In this document: in pieces, positions 34,736-46,065 of the stretch | Layout of the letters: each line of letters begins with the position of its first letter | How positions within the stretch are numbered: the stretch's first letter is position 1 | Assembly: GCA_003216575.1 (NCBI GenBank) | Contig: QCIR01000007.1 | Location: forward strand, 1-64,000 | Direction: 5' to 3' | DNA: 64,000 bases | Source of the DNA: Prochlorococcus sp. AG-402-M23 | GTDB lineage: Bacteria > Cyanobacteriota > Cyanobacteriia > PCC-6307 > Cyanobiaceae | The notes under the pieces: generated by a model | Databases searched by the model: none | What the model was told of the DNA's origin: nothing | The model's input: the letters and a program-made list of their open reading frames with translations, nothing else | Position numbers and translations under genes: made by a program

Positions 34736-36085
34736 ATGACGCAAATAATTAATGAAGAAGAGGTTGAAAAAACCTTTCCAAATAAACCAATTATAAAATT
34801 AGTTGAAGGAACTGAGGAAGCGACTTCTGAACTTAAAAGAATTACTGAAAGGACATCAGGAACAATTCAAGAACAAGCTATAAAGGTAGTCAAAGATATT
34901 CTTCAAAACATCAGCGAAAGAGGTGACGAGGCTCTTAAAGAATACACTTCCCGCTTTGATGGCTTTTTAGCAGAATCATTACAGGTTCCTTCAGATGCAA
35001 TATTGAAAGCTTGGGAGGACACTCCAAAGACCTTGCAAGATTCTCTTCTCCTAGCAAAAAAAAGGATTGAGAAATTTCATAGTCTTCAAATCCCAAAAAA
35101 TGTCATTTATAGCGGTCCGCATGGTGAATTATTGGGAAGAAGATGGAGCCCAGTTGAGAAAGCAGGCATATATGTGCCAGGTGGAAGAGCCGCTTATCCA
35201 AGTACAGTGCTTATGAATGCTATCCCTGCCTACGTTGCAGGGGTAAATCAAACCATCATGGTTTCTCCAGCCAACCCACAAGGAGAAATAAATCAAACCG
35301 TTTTAGCAGCAGCACATATCACAGGTATCAACAAAGTTTTCCGCATAGGAGGAGCACAAGCCATTGGCGCTCTTGCTAATGGAACTCAATCAATTCCAAA
35401 AGTTGATGTAATTACAGGACCAGGGAATATATATGTCACTTTGGCAAAGAAAAATGTTTATGGGAAAGTAGGAATTGATTCTTTAGCAGGTCCAAGTGAA
35501 ATTTTAATCATCGCTGATCAATCAGCCAATTTGGAACATGTTGCATCAGACATGTTAGCTCAATCAGAACATGATCCTCTTGCTTCAGCAATCTTACTCA
35601 CTACAGATAAAACACTAGCGAAAAGTTTACCAAAAGAACTTGAACGTCAATTAACTAATCATCCAAGATTTGAAATTTGCAAAAAATCAATTCAAGACTG
35701 GGGTTTGATAGTCATTTGTGATGATTTAGAGCAATGTGTAAAATTAAGTGATGCTTTTGCTCCCGAACATCTTGAATTACTTGTAGACGATCCAAAGACA
35801 TTATCAGAAAGCATAAAAAATGCTGGCGCAATATTTCTGGGCTCATGGAGCCCAGAAGCTATTGGAGATTATCTTGGAGGGCCAAATCATACACTCCCCA
35901 CCTCGGGTACTGCAAGATTTGCGGGTGCTCTTGGAGTAGAAACATTTATGAAAAATACTTCACTTATTGATTTTTCTAAAGAAGCTTTTAATCAGACTAA
36001 AGATGCAGTGATAGAACTCGCGAGAAGCGAGGGTTTGCATAGTCACGCAGAATCAATAAAGATTAGAGATCTTAAATCTTTTTGA
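34736..36085 (+). CDS. hisD: Histidinol dehydrogenase
   Basis: Catalyses the last two steps of histidine biosynthesis, oxidising histidinol to histidine with NAD and Zn2+. The 449-residue protein has the signature [28 protein letters not shown], the zinc and catalytic site [24 protein letters not shown] and [18 protein letters not shown] short N-terminal extension precedes the conserved domain. The last 14 bases overlap the convergent rpiA. Confidence 0.97.
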   Translation: MTQIINEEEVEKTFPNKPIIKLVEGTEEATSELKRITERTSGTIQEQAIKVVKDILQNISERGDEALKEYTSRFDGFLAESLQVPSDAILKAWEDTPKTLQDSLLLAKKRIEKFHSLQIPKNVIYSGPHGELLGRRWSPVEKAGIYVPGGRAAYPSTVLMNAIPAYVAGVNQTIMVSPANPQGEINQTVLAAAHITGINKVFRIGGAQAIGALANGTQSIPKVDVITGPGNIYVTLAKKNVYGKVGIDSLAGPSEILIIADQSANLEHVASDMLAQSEHDPLASAILLTTDKTLAKSLPKELERQLTNHPRFEICKKSIQDWGLIVICDDLEQCVKLSDAFAPEHLELLVDDPKTLSESIKNAGAIFLGSWSPEAIGDYLGGPNHTLPTSGTARFAGALGVETFMKNTSLIDFSKEAFNQTKDAVIELARSEGLHSHAESIKIRDLKSF

Positions 36086-36782
36086 GCGAATTTACACCTA
36101 CTACTTTATTTTCTACTTTTCCAACTAAAACCTCGTCTGCAAGATTAACAAAAAGTCCGTTTTCAAGAACACCTGGAATGTTATTGATTTGAGACTCTAG
36201 TAAATCAGGTTGATCAATACCGTTCTTAAAAGTTAAATCAATTATCAAGTTTCCCTGATCAGTAACTATGGGTCCAGCCTTTTTCTTAGCCATCCTCAAA
36301 TCCCCTGATCCGCCTAATTTTTCCAATGTTTTTTGTACTTGTTTCCATGCAGAGGGAAGAACCTCAACTGGTAATTTGAAATCAAGGTTCAATTTTTTAA
36401 CAAGTTTTGATGAATCCACAACTACTACAAATTTCTTAGCCAAAGCAGCAACAAGTTTTTCCTGAACGTGACAGGCTCCCCCACCTTTAATTAGCTGAAA
36501 ATCGGGATCAACTTCGTCTGCCCCATCAATTGCTAGGTCAATTTCTGAAACGGAAGAGAGAGATGCAAGTGGTATACCTAACTCAGAAGCAAGAACTTCT
36601 CCTTGAAAAGATGTAGTCACTCCAACAATATCTTTAATTTCTCCTGATTTTATTTTCATAGCAAGAGCTTCAATCATCAAAGCTGCAGTTGATCCAGAAC
36701 CAAGACCAAGAATCATTCCGTTTTGAATTTGATCTACAGCCGCTTTAGCAACTGCTTGCTTCATTTGAGTTTGGAGATCCAT
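36072..36782 (-). CDS. rpiA: Ribose-5-phosphate isomerase A
   Basis: Interconverts ribose-5-phosphate and ribulose-5-phosphate in the Calvin cycle and pentose phosphate pathway. The 236-residue protein shows [26 protein letters not shown] with catalytic Asp residues, and [13 protein letters not shown] with the Lys and Gly loop. Its 3' end overlaps hisD and the upstream gap to the protease gene is 36 bases on the same strand. Confidence 0.97.
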   Translation of the reverse strand: MDLQTQMKQAVAKAAVDQIQNGMILGLGSGSTAALMIEALAMKIKSGEIKDIVGVTTSFQGEVLASELGIPLASLSSVSEIDLAIDGADEVDPDFQLIKGGGACHVQEKLVAALAKKFVVVVDSSKLVKKLNLDFKLPVEVLPSAWKQVQKTLEKLGGSGDLRMAKKKAGPIVTDQGNLIIDLTFKNGIDQPDLLESQINNIPGVLENGLFVNLADEVLVGKVENKVVGVNSLKKI

Positions 36783-36818
36783 TTAGTCGTACCTTTTCGA
36801 ATGACAGTAGCAATATTT

Positions 36819-37988
<1,170 letters not shown>

Positions 37989-38062
37989 TTAAAGTAAATC
38001 AATGCAAAAGAAGAAGAATTTTATTTTAGAGGTAACCGAAACCTTTATCTAGTAATATTTAA

Positions 38063-38614
38063 TTGCCTGACGGTACCTCTTTAAATAGAGGCGAGTCACA
38101 ACTTAAACCGCTCGGGCTTCCTGCCCGACTTCGACACCGCCTTTTGTCTAATCAAACAGTTACAGAATTGAAAGCTCTTACAACAAAGTCAGCAAACAAT
38201 AATGGCTTTGATGTAACAGAATTTAAAATGTTCACTCATTTAAATCCCTTGTCAATTCAAGTTAATATCCGACACAAAAATCTTGACAAGAAAGTCACTA
38301 TTGATGATTGCTCTATCCTAAGTGAACATATTGATGAAGCAATTCAAAATTCATCTATCCTTGAACAACCTTTTACTCTAGAAATAAGTAGCGAGGGAGT
38401 TAGTGAAATCTTAATTCATGAAAAAGATTTTCAAATTTTCAAAGGTTTTCCCATAGAAGTTACTTATCAGGATTTAAGAAAAATTGAACAACAAACGAAT
38501 GGTTTGCTTCTAAAAAGGTCAGATAATGATCTCCAAATAAATCACAAGGGGAAAATTCAACGGATTCCAGTCGAGGACGTCATTCAAGTCCGTCTTACAA
38601 CACCTTCTGGATAA
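38063..38614 (+). CDS. rimP: Ribosome maturation factor RimP
   Basis: RimP assists 30S subunit maturation. It heads the conserved rimP-nusA-ylxR-infB operon, which is the strongest support because the sequence is divergent. The body (NNNGFDVTEFKMF...LSIQVNIRHKNLDKKVTIDDCSILSEHIDEAI) fits the alpha/beta N-domain, and TLEISSEGVSEIL matches the family LEVSSPGLDRPL motif in a degenerate form. The TTG start at 38063 adds about 25 residues that may not be translated. Confidence 0.85.
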   Translation: MPDGTSLNRGESQLKPLGLPARLRHRLLSNQTVTELKALTTKSANNNGFDVTEFKMFTHLNPLSIQVNIRHKNLDKKVTIDDCSILSEHIDEAIQNSSILEQPFTLEISSEGVSEILIHEKDFQIFKGFPIEVTYQDLRKIEQQTNGLLLKRSDNDLQINHKGKIQRIPVEDVIQVRLTTPSG

Positions 38615-38676
38615 AATCTAGATATTTAATTATCTAACCAAATCATTCTCATCCCTACCTCTATATCCCATCATCG

Positions 38677-40122
38677 ATGGCTCTTGTTTTACTCCCAGGC
38701 TTAAATAACTTAATTGAAGACATAAGTGAGGAAAAAAAACTTCCATCACAAGTTGTCGAAGCCGCATTAAGAGAAGCACTTCTAAAAGGTTATGAAAGAT
38801 ATCGAAGAACTCTTTACTTAGGTATCAGTGAAGATCCTTTTGAAGATGACTATTTTAGTAATTTTGATGTTGGTTTGGATTTAGAAGAAGAAGGCTACAG
38901 AGTTTTGGCAAGTAAAATAATAGTGGAAGATGTTGAAAGTGATGATCATCAAATCGCAATCGCAGAGGTGATGCAAGTTGCTGATGATGCTCAAGTAGGA
39001 GATACCGTTGTCTTAGATGTAACTCCAGAAAAAGAAGATTTCGGGAGAATGGCTGCAGCTACAACTAAGCAAGTTCTAGCTCAAAAGCTAAGAGATCAGC
39101 AAAGAAGAATGATTCAAGAAGAATTTGCTGACTTAGAAGACCCAGTCCTAACTGCCAGAGTTATTCGATTTGAAAGGCAATCTGTAATTATGGCAGTTAG
39201 TTCAGGACTTGGAAGACCAGAGGTCGAGGCAGAACTTCCTAGAAGGGATCAATTACCAAATGACAATTATCGAGCTAATGCAACATTCAAAGTTTTCCTT
39301 AAAGAAGTCAGTGAAATCCCAAGGCGAGGGCCTCAGCTTTTTGTAAGCAGATCAAATGCTGGACTAGTAGTTTATTTATTTGAAAATGAAGTTCCTGAAA
39401 TACAGGAAGGTTCAGTAAGAATTGTTGCTGTTGCTCGTGAAGCAAATCCACCTTCAAGAGCAGTAGGACCTAGAACTAAAGTGGCAGTTGACAGTATTGA
39501 AAGAGAAGTAGACCCAGTTGGTGCATGCATAGGTGCGAGAGGATCAAGAATTCAACAAGTCGTAAACGAACTTCGTGGAGAAAAAATAGATGTAATTCGT
39601 TTTTCTTCTGACCCTGTTCAATACATCTGTAATTCACTAAGTCCTGCAAGAGTTGAAGTAGTAAGACTCGTGGATCCTGAAGGTCAGCATGCCCATGTAT
39701 TAGTCCCCCCAGATCAACTTAGTCTTGCCATCGGTAGAGAAGGTCAAAATGTAAGGCTGGCTGCAAGGCTTACAGGATGGAAAATAGATATCAAAAATTC
39801 GCAAGAATATGATCAAGCTACTGAAGATTCTGAAGTTGCAGAATTAATTTCTCAAAGAGAAGAAGAAGAGGCTTTACAAAGACAAGCTGAACAAAGATTA
39901 GAGGCAGAACAGGCAGCAAGAGCTGAAGAAGATGCAAGGTTAAGAGAGCTTTATCCTTTGCCAGAAGATGAAGAAGACTTTCAAAATGAGCAAATTTCAG
40001 ATGACGATAGTAATGAATCTGAATCTGAATCTGAATCGATTGAAACTGATATAGAAGAAATAACTAATGAAGTTGACGACAGCGAAGATAAAATAACCAC
40101 ACAAGAGGAAGGAACCCGGTGA
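38677..40122 (+). CDS. nusA: Transcription termination/antitermination protein NusA
   Basis: RNA polymerase-bound factor affecting pausing, termination and antitermination. The 481-residue protein starts with the polymerase-binding N-domain (LIEDISEEKKLPSQVVEAALREAL), followed by an S1 domain, and two KH domains, the second with GACIGARGSRIQQVVNELRGEKIDV and LAIGREGQNVRLAARLTGW. It lacks the C-terminal acidic repeats of E. coli NusA; instead it ends with a disordered Glu/Asp/Ser tail including ESESESIET. The stop overlaps the ylxR start (GTGA). Confidence 0.96.
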   Translation: MALVLLPGLNNLIEDISEEKKLPSQVVEAALREALLKGYERYRRTLYLGISEDPFEDDYFSNFDVGLDLEEEGYRVLASKIIVEDVESDDHQIAIAEVMQVADDAQVGDTVVLDVTPEKEDFGRMAAATTKQVLAQKLRDQQRRMIQEEFADLEDPVLTARVIRFERQSVIMAVSSGLGRPEVEAELPRRDQLPNDNYRANATFKVFLKEVSEIPRRGPQLFVSRSNAGLVVYLFENEVPEIQEGSVRIVAVAREANPPSRAVGPRTKVAVDSIEREVDPVGACIGARGSRIQQVVNELRGEKIDVIRFSSDPVQYICNSLSPARVEVVRLVDPEGQHAHVLVPPDQLSLAIGREGQNVRLAARLTGWKIDIKNSQEYDQATEDSEVAELISQREEEEALQRQAEQRLEAEQAARAEEDARLRELYPLPEDEEDFQNEQISDDDSNESESESESIETDIEEITNEVDDSEDKITTQEEGTR

Positions 40123-40394
40123 GTCAAAGTCCCATTCTGCGTCGATGTGTATCTTGCAAAAAAGTTCTTGATCGCAAGTTACTTTTAAAAGTTACTAAAG
40201 ATTTTCAGAATGGAGTAGTTCTCTCAGAGGGGATGGGAAGATCAGCCTATCTCTGTCCAACTGAATCATGTTTTGAGGAAGCACTAAAAAGAAAACGATT
40301 ACAAAAAGCCTTGAGATGTGAGATTCAATCAAGCGTTTTCAATATGCTCCAAAAACAACTTAATACCTGCATTGATTCAGATACTGAGGCATGA
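40119..40394 (+). CDS. ylxR: YlxR/DUF448 RNA-binding protein
   Basis: A 91-residue small basic protein of the YlxR family, often annotated as a nucleic acid-binding protein in the nusA-infB operon; some members act on RNase P or transcription. RRCVSCKKVLDRKLLLKV and GRSAYLCPTESCFEEALKRKRLQKAL are the family motifs. It starts with GTG overlapping the nusA stop by four bases, so translational coupling is likely. Confidence 0.93.
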   Translation: MSQSPILRRCVSCKKVLDRKLLLKVTKDFQNGVVLSEGMGRSAYLCPTESCFEEALKRKRLQKALRCEIQSSVFNMLQKQLNTCIDSDTEA

Positions 40395-40454
40395 TGTTAA
40401 TAAAGAGAACTCACTAAACTCAAAAACCAAATCTAAAGTTCCAGCACAACATTA

Positions 40455-43400
40455 ATGACCAGCAGCGGCAAAATCAGAATTTATGAATTGTCAAAGGATT
40501 TAAGCCTTGACAATAAGGATGTCTTAGACGCAGCTCGTAAACTTGCCATAGCAGCAAAGAGCCATAGCAGTTCAATAAGCAGTCTTGAGGCAACTCAAAT
40601 CAAAGATTTCCTAAAAAAAAGTAATGGTGTCGATCAAAAGAATAAAACCAGTAGAAAATTAGATAAAGAAATTCTTTCAGTTAAAAAAAGTCTTCCTAAA
40701 AATCAAAAGCCTGAAATCAAACAAAATACTCCTGCTCAATTAGAGAATTCATCATCCAATTTAAATGTCCCTTTAAAACCAAATCAAACTCCTATTAAAT
40801 CTAAAAATTCAACTATTACGAATGATAAAAAAGTCTTAAAAAGCAAACCTCCTGTAAAACAGCAAATAACTCCCCCTGTCAAACCAAACCAGCCATTACC
40901 TCCAAAGCCAAGACAAGAAGTAAAGCCAACTATTGCTAAACTAGTAGCAAAAACTGAGAAAAAAAATCCACTTCCTGAAGAAAAGAAAGCAACCAAATTT
41001 AAAAATCAACAAACAAACTCCGAATCAGTCAAAAAGCCAATAAATCAATCTCAAGCTACTTATCGGAAGGAACCAAATAGACCATTAGCTCCGCCAAGCA
41101 GACCACAAATAAATGCTCAAAATAAAAAACAAACAGCACTTAATAACCAAGAACGACAAAAAAGAATAAATACGGGTCAGATTCCTCCGCAGAAGTTTGG
41201 TCCAGGGGATTTTCAAAGAATAAACAAAAATCAAAGCAAGCAGACTCAGCCTTCGAGAACTCCTCAGCCTCCAACTAAAGGAAATACTCTTGAACTTGTA
41301 GGAGCACCAATACGAAGAGAAAAACCCATAAATAAACCGCAAACGACCGAAGTCAGAAATAAACCATCAATGCAATCTAGACCTGGTGGTCAAAAGCCTT
41401 CAGTATCTTCAAGTCGTCCAGGCTTATCAAATCGACCTGTTTCTAATAATCGAGTCAGCGCAGGACCAATTCGCCCTGGGTCGCCTAATCGACAAGGTGC
41501 TAATCGAGGTGGATTAGCAAATCGATCTAATCAAGGGCAAAATCGTCCAGGGGTTAATAACCGAGGAGGAGGACCAGTTCGTCCAGGATCTCCAAATCGA
41601 AGCGTGGGGCAAACGAGACCCTTTAACCCTTCCAAATCGGCTGGGGGGCAAAACCGTTCCAATAATCGTCCTGGAGTTCCATCTGGCATGAGAAAACCAG
41701 TTGCTCCAAGTGAATTAATGCAACTGCAAAAGCCTCAAGCCAGGCCAACTGCTCCGCAAAGAAAATCTGATTCTCCAACTAGTCCAAAACCAAAACGAGA
41801 CAACACGACTGGAGCAAGACCTCCAATAAATAGACCTGCTCCAGCAGCTCCTAAAAAACCAGCTCATAGACCTGGTGGTGCAGCTGCTCCCAGAAGAACA
41901 GGCAGGCCTGACTGGGATGACAGTGCGAAGCTTGATGCTTTAAGAAATAAATCGCCTCAAAAACAGCGTCAAAAAGTTCACATCATTGGAGAAAATGATG
42001 ATGCTCTAACTGCTGAAACAAGTGGATTTGCAGGGGAACAACAAGCAGTAGTTCTTTCCGCCAGCTTAGCTCGACCAACCAAACCCAAATCTGGCAGAAA
42101 AAACAATGGTAAGCCTTTAACTGCACTTAAAAAGCGTAAGAAAGAAACAACACGTCAAAGGCAACGAAGACGTGCCATGGAATTAAGAGCTGCTAGAGAA
42201 GCAAAGCTTGTCAGACCTGAAATGATTGTTGTACCAGAAGACAATCTTACAGTTCAAGAACTTGCCGACATGTTGAGTGTTGAAAGCTCTGAAATCATCA
42301 AATCATTATTTTTCAAAGGAATTACTGCCACTGTCACACAATCCTTGGATTTAGCGACTATCGAAACCGTTGCGGAAGAGTTCGGTGTTCCAGTTCTTCA
42401 AGATGATGTCGAGGAGGCAGCTAAAAAAACAGTTGAAATGATAGAGGAGGGAGATTTAAAACATTTAATTCGAAGACCTCCAGTCGTTACTGTGATGGGT
42501 CATGTTGACCATGGGAAAACATCTTTACTTGACGCTATTAGAAAAGCAAGGGTTGCAGCAGGAGAAGCTGGAGGTATTACTCAACATATTGGTGCCTATC
42601 AAATTGAGACTGAACATGATGGATCAACAAAGAAACTAACTTTTTTAGATACTCCTGGGCACGAAGCTTTTACTGCAATGAGAGCAAGAGGTACCAAGGT
42701 TACGGATGTAGCCATTTTGGTTGTAGCCGCTGATGACGGTGTTAGGCCTCAAACTCTTGAAGCTATCAGTCATGCAAGAGCAGCAAAAGTTCCCATTGTC
42801 GTAGCAATAAATAAAATTGACAAAGAAGGATCATCACCCGATCGCGTAAAACAAGAATTATCAGAGCAAGATTTATTGTCAGAAGAATGGGGAGGAGATG
42901 TAGTAATGGTTCCTGTTAGTGCCATTAAAGGGGAAAACATAGATAAGCTTTTAGAAATGGTTTTGCTTGTCACTGAAGTTGAAGATCTACAAGCCAACCC
43001 AGATAGATTGGCAAAAGGAACTGTCATAGAAGCTCACTTAGATAAGGCAAAAGGACCTGTTGCCACATTATTAGTACAGAACGGTACTCTTAAATCTGGA
43101 GATGTTGTAGCGGCTGGGCCAGTACTTGGGAAAGTAAGAGCGATGGTAGATGAGAATGGATCCAGAATTAAAGAAGCAGGTCCATCATTCCCAGTAGAAG
43201 CACTTGGATTTAGTGAAGTTCCAACAGCTGGTGATGAGTTTGAAGTTTACCCAGATGAAAAGACTGCAAGATCAGTAGTTGGAGAGCGAGCGACAGATGC
43301 TCGTGCAGCAAGACTAGCTCAGCAAATGGCTTCCAGACGAGTATCCCTTTCTTCAATTTCTGGTCAAGCCAGTGAAGGGGAACTAAAAGAATTAAATATA

Positions 43401-44000
43401 ATCCTTAAAGCTGATGTCCAAGGAAGTTTAGAGGCGATCCTTGGATCTCTTGAACAACTCCCCAAAGACGAAGTGCAAGTCAGGGTGTTGTTATCTGCTC
43501 CAGGAGAAATTACTGAGACCGATGTTGACTTAGCAGCAGCATCAGGTGCAGTTATTGTAGGGTTCAACACTTCTATGGCATCAGGTGCTAAACGTGCTGC
43601 TGACGCAAACGGAGTTGATGTTAGGGATTACGAAGTAATTTATAAGCTTTTAGAAGATATCCAATTAGCCATGGAGGGTCTTTTAGAACCGGAAATGATA
43701 GAAGAAGCATTAGGGGTTGCTGAGGTCAGAGCAATATTCTCAATTGGGAAAAGTGCCGTGGCAGGTTGCTATGTAACCACTGGAAAGATCCAACGGAATT
43801 GCCGAGTCAGAGTCAACCGAGGGAATCAAATCGTATTTGAAGGCGATCTAGATTCACTAAAGAGAAACAAAGATGATGTTAAAGATGTATCAACAGGTTT
43901 CGAATGCGGAATAGGTTGTGATCGTTTTGCAAACTGGGAAGAAGGAGATCAAATAGAGGCCTTCAAGCTAGTAACACAAAGAAGAAAGTTAACCAATTAA
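40455..44000 (+). CDS. infB: Translation initiation factor IF-2
   Basis: GTPase that places initiator tRNA on the 30S subunit. The protein is 1181 residues. The first ~550 residues form a very long Lys/Pro/Asn/Gln-rich region, including a Gly/Arg/Pro/Asn stretch with RPG-x-NR-type repeats. The GTPase motifs are [17 protein letters not shown] and NKID, followed by domain II and the C-terminal fMet-tRNA binding domain ([20 protein letters not shown]). Cyanobacterial IF-2 typically has a long N-terminus. Confidence 0.97.
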   Translation: MTSSGKIRIYELSKDLSLDNKDVLDAARKLAIAAKSHSSSISSLEATQIKDFLKKSNGVDQKNKTSRKLDKEILSVKKSLPKNQKPEIKQNTPAQLENSSSNLNVPLKPNQTPIKSKNSTITNDKKVLKSKPPVKQQITPPVKPNQPLPPKPRQEVKPTIAKLVAKTEKKNPLPEEKKATKFKNQQTNSESVKKPINQSQATYRKEPNRPLAPPSRPQINAQNKKQTALNNQERQKRINTGQIPPQKFGPGDFQRINKNQSKQTQPSRTPQPPTKGNTLELVGAPIRREKPINKPQTTEVRNKPSMQSRPGGQKPSVSSSRPGLSNRPVSNNRVSAGPIRPGSPNRQGANRGGLANRSNQGQNRPGVNNRGGGPVRPGSPNRSVGQTRPFNPSKSAGGQNRSNNRPGVPSGMRKPVAPSELMQLQKPQARPTAPQRKSDSPTSPKPKRDNTTGARPPINRPAPAAPKKPAHRPGGAAAPRRTGRPDWDDSAKLDALRNKSPQKQRQKVHIIGENDDALTAETSGFAGEQQAVVLSASLARPTKPKSGRKNNGKPLTALKKRKKETTRQRQRRRAMELRAAREAKLVRPEMIVVPEDNLTVQELADMLSVESSEIIKSLFFKGITATVTQSLDLATIETVAEEFGVPVLQDDVEEAAKKTVEMIEEGDLKHLIRRPPVVTVMGHVDHGKTSLLDAIRKARVAAGEAGGITQHIGAYQIETEHDGSTKKLTFLDTPGHEAFTAMRARGTKVTDVAILVVAADDGVRPQTLEAISHARAAKVPIVVAINKIDKEGSSPDRVKQELSEQDLLSEEWGGDVVMVPVSAIKGENIDKLLEMVLLVTEVEDLQANPDRLAKGTVIEAHLDKAKGPVATLLVQNGTLKSGDVVAAGPVLGKVRAMVDENGSRIKEAGPSFPVEALGFSEVPTAGDEFEVYPDEKTARSVVGERATDARAARLAQQMASRRVSLSSISGQASEGELKELNIILKADVQGSLEAILGSLEQLPKDEVQVRVLLSAPGEITETDVDLAAASGAVIVGFNTSMASGAKRAADANGVDVRDYEVIYKLLEDIQLAMEGLLEPEMIEEALGVAEVRAIFSIGKSAVAGCYVTTGKIQRNCRVRVNRGNQIVFEGDLDSLKRNKDDVKDVSTGFECGIGCDRFANWEEGDQIEAFKLVTQRRKLTN

Positions 44001-44059
44001 CTTACTCAATTAACTAAAAATATAAAAAGCAACTATTTGTAATTAATAACAGCTAAAAA

Positions 44060-44326
44060 CTAATCATCATCTGGTTTATTTCTATCTTTTAACAATAAAA
44101 AACCTAGTATAATTAATGCTGATGATTGAATTGCAAAATCTTTAATAGAAACAATATCTCCTGTAATAATTTTGCTAAACATGATAAAAAAACCTAGAGC
44201 AGCCGATCCAAAAAGAGCTATCCATACAGCTCTTCTTAATCCCCTAAAAGGATTTTGAGACTCCTTCAAAAGTCGCGATCTCAAATTAGGATCCAAATTT
44301 GGATCAGGCTTATTAGGATTACTCAA
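44060..44326 (-). CDS. DUF3493 small membrane protein
   Basis: An 88-residue protein with SRLLKESQNPFRGLRRAVWIALFGSAALGF and a second hydrophobic segment (SALIILGFLLLKD), giving two transmembrane helices. This is the DUF3493 pattern found in cyanobacteria and in plant LPA1/REP27 proteins that assist photosystem II assembly; the role of the cyanobacterial stand-alone protein is unknown. It is convergent with infB and divergent from the tRNA. Confidence 0.88.
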   Translation of the reverse strand: MSNPNKPDPNLDPNLRSRLLKESQNPFRGLRRAVWIALFGSAALGFFIMFSKIITGDIVSIKDFAIQSSALIILGFLLLKDRNKPDDD

Positions 44327-44359
44327 AAATTAATTTAAAGATGATAATTTAATTCTAAT

Positions 44360-44431
44360 GCCGATGTAGCTCAGGGGTAGAGCAACTGATTCGTAACCAG
44401 TAGGTCGGTGGTTCAATTCCACTCATCGGCA
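44360..44431 (+). tRNA. tRNA-Thr (anticodon CGT)
   Basis: A 72-base cloverleaf: acceptor arm GCCGATG pairs perfectly with CATCGGC plus discriminator A, D-arm GCTC...GAGC, anticodon arm ACTGA-TTCGTAA-CCAGT (pairing with a mismatch tolerated at the outer base), and T-arm GGTGG-TTCAATT-CCACT. Anticodon CGT reads ACG (Thr). CCA is not encoded. Confidence 0.96.
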
Positions 44432-44433
44432 TA

Positions 44434-44535
44434 ATGTTCTCAAAAAGTTTTACAAAGAAGTTTATTGAGAGAAAAGCTCAACACAAAACAAATAAGCAAA
44501 GATTACCTCCATATGAAAACTTACAACGCAGTTGA
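44434..44535 (+). CDS. Possible 33-residue small ORF after tRNA-Thr
   Basis: ATG two bases after the tRNA opens a 33-codon frame (FSKSFTKKFIERKAQHKTNK...) that is basic and Lys/Gln-rich. There is no good ribosome binding site because the upstream bases belong to the tRNA. It could be a real tiny protein or noise; I cannot tell from one sequence. Confidence 0.25.
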   Translation: MFSKSFTKKFIERKAQHKTNKQRLPPYENLQRS

Positions 44536-44689
44536 AATAACTAAGAACTTTCTTTTAGACAAATCCTGTGACTAATGATTCGAAAGCAAGCTCTCAGATG
44601 GTCTCTGCATAACGAAAGTGATCTTAGTATGTTAGGGTCTTAGCGCTCTAAATGTATGTCATCGGTTTTTTCCCTTACAAATAAAGGTT

Positions 44690-45436
44690 ATGACTTCTAC
44701 TGCTCCAAATGAGAATGTAAAAGATAATTTAAAAGAACAAATTTCTTGCAAATTAGTCTCAGAAATAATTCGTGAACGTATACAAGCGAATGGGGCCAGA
44801 TTTCATGCAAACGATAATATTTCTGATTTCATTCAACCAGGAGAGCTTGAAACCCTTGAAAGAGAAGTTGCAACAAGAGTTAGGGATTTACTCAAAACTT
44901 TATTGATTGATGTTGATAACGATCACAACACTCAAGAAACTGCCGAAAGAGTTTCCAGAATGTACATCAATGAAGTATTCAAAGGTAGATATCACCCTCA
45001 ACCTAAAGTTACCTGTTTCCCTAACGATAGAAATTTAGATGAGATCTATACGCTAGGTCCTATAACTGTTAGATCTGCATGTTCACATCATTTCGTTCCA
45101 ATCCTTGGAGATTGCTGGATAGGAATCAAACCAGGAGAAAAAGTTATTGGGATCTCGAAATTCGCAAGAGTAGCTGATTGGGTTTTCTCTAGGCCACATA
45201 TTCAAGAAGAAGCTGTAATGATTCTTGCTGATGAAATAGAACGCTTATGTGAACCAAAAGGGCTCGCAATTCTGGTTAAGGCTCAACATTATTGTATGAA
45301 ATGGCGCGGAGTAAAAGAGCCAGAAACCAGCATGATCAACTCAATTGTTAGGGGTGATTTTCGCCATGATGCAAGCTTAAAGCAAGAGTTTTTCGAACTT
45401 GTGAAACAGCAATCAAACTTCGGCAAGAATTACTAA
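44690..45436 (+). CDS. folE: GTP cyclohydrolase I
   Basis: Zinc enzyme converting GTP to dihydroneopterin triphosphate, first step of folate/pterin synthesis. The 248-residue protein shows VRSACSHHFVPILGDCWIGIKP (zinc Cys and His), VIGISKFARVADWVF and KAQHYCMKWRGVKEP (second zinc Cys). The N-terminal 60 residues are longer than in E. coli FolE and the C-terminal tail after RGVKE is divergent. It borders the zinc island, and FolE is a known target of zinc-responsive paralogy in other bacteria, but here it has the zinc ligands of the standard type I enzyme. Confidence 0.93.
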   Translation: MTSTAPNENVKDNLKEQISCKLVSEIIRERIQANGARFHANDNISDFIQPGELETLEREVATRVRDLLKTLLIDVDNDHNTQETAERVSRMYINEVFKGRYHPQPKVTCFPNDRNLDEIYTLGPITVRSACSHHFVPILGDCWIGIKPGEKVIGISKFARVADWVFSRPHIQEEAVMILADEIERLCEPKGLAILVKAQHYCMKWRGVKEPETSMINSIVRGDFRHDASLKQEFFELVKQQSNFGKNY

Positions 45437-45775
45437 ATCAACTTCAGGGGTGTAAAACTTATAAAAAGCTCTTCTAAAGATACGATGGATCTATAAGTGA
45501 TAGTCCGATAAGAAAGCAAAAATGACTTCTTAGCGATCCTATTAGCAGCAGCAACCACATCTTCCCCTGTGCCAAATCAATTATTTTTCAAGAGAACTAA
45601 GCTTGACATCAATTCTGGTTTCAACTTGAGGACCAAAACGAAATCTTAGTCCTGCTAAAACTTTCGTTATATTGACATTGTAGATTTCATACGCAAGTTG
45701 CTTTAATCCATCCTCCTTTGCGATTTGAACTCCAGAGCCTCTACCGGTAAGCCACTTATTTAAATATCTTTCACT
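45433..45775 (-). pseudogene. Decayed minus-strand coding remnant, unidentified
   Basis: Two abutting minus-strand open fragments look protein-like but lack start codons. Frame one, 45775 down to 45581, reads WLTGRGSGVQIAKEDGLKQL and LAGLRFRPQVETRIDVK before a TAA. Frame two, 45576 down to 45433, reads EDVVAAANRIAKKSFLLSYR and ends at TAG just at the folE stop. A balanced amino acid mix suggests real ancestry. Joining them would need a frameshift and a missing 5' end. I do not recognise the family; the second fragment vaguely resembles a short-chain dehydrogenase C-terminus, without proof. Confidence 0.35.
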
Positions 45776-46065
45776 TCAAAAAGATTCTGATATATTTTTT
45801 CTTTAATATGAATTCAAGATACGCCAAGAGGATCTCAACGTTCGGCAGATCCCCCCCCAAGTCAAGTCTTCAACATATGCATCAACTAATTAAGAAAAAG
45901 ATTGAATAAGAAAACTAAAAGGTATGACGATTGTGTCTTCATAAATCTGATTCATAGTCAACTTTGAACCCTTTTAAAACTTAATAAATTAAATCTCTAA
46001 AATAGAGATTATGCTTTGATATTGTCTACTCAATTAGCTAGTCTGTCTGAAAGAAGACATTGACA
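45437..46065. other. Gene-poor stretch between folE and the porin-like gene
   Basis: About 630 bases with no complete gene. It contains two minus-strand open fragments without a start codon (see the pseudogene entry) and a 19-base hairpin-like inverted repeat near 45992-46010. The rest shows nothing I can support, apart from an 8-base run of C near 45850. Confidence 0.6.
45992..46010 (-). terminator. AATCTCTA-aaa-TAGAGATT hairpin downstream of the porin gene
   Basis: A perfect 8-base-pair inverted repeat with a three-base loop lies 56 bases beyond the porin-like gene stop. On the minus strand it is followed by an AT-rich TAATTTATT, so it may end that transcript. The stem is AT-rich and lacks a clean U-tract. 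Confidence 0.35.

Noticed and set aside
41300-41900. Direct repeats resembling a CRISPR-like or satellite array
   Set aside because: They are in-frame codons of the Gly/Arg/Pro/Asn repeats of IF-2, not evenly spaced repeats with unique spacers.
42770-43570. Minus-strand ORFs of 85 and 68 residues inside infB
   Set aside because: Shadows of the IF-2 coding frame with serine/threonine-rich, low-information translations.
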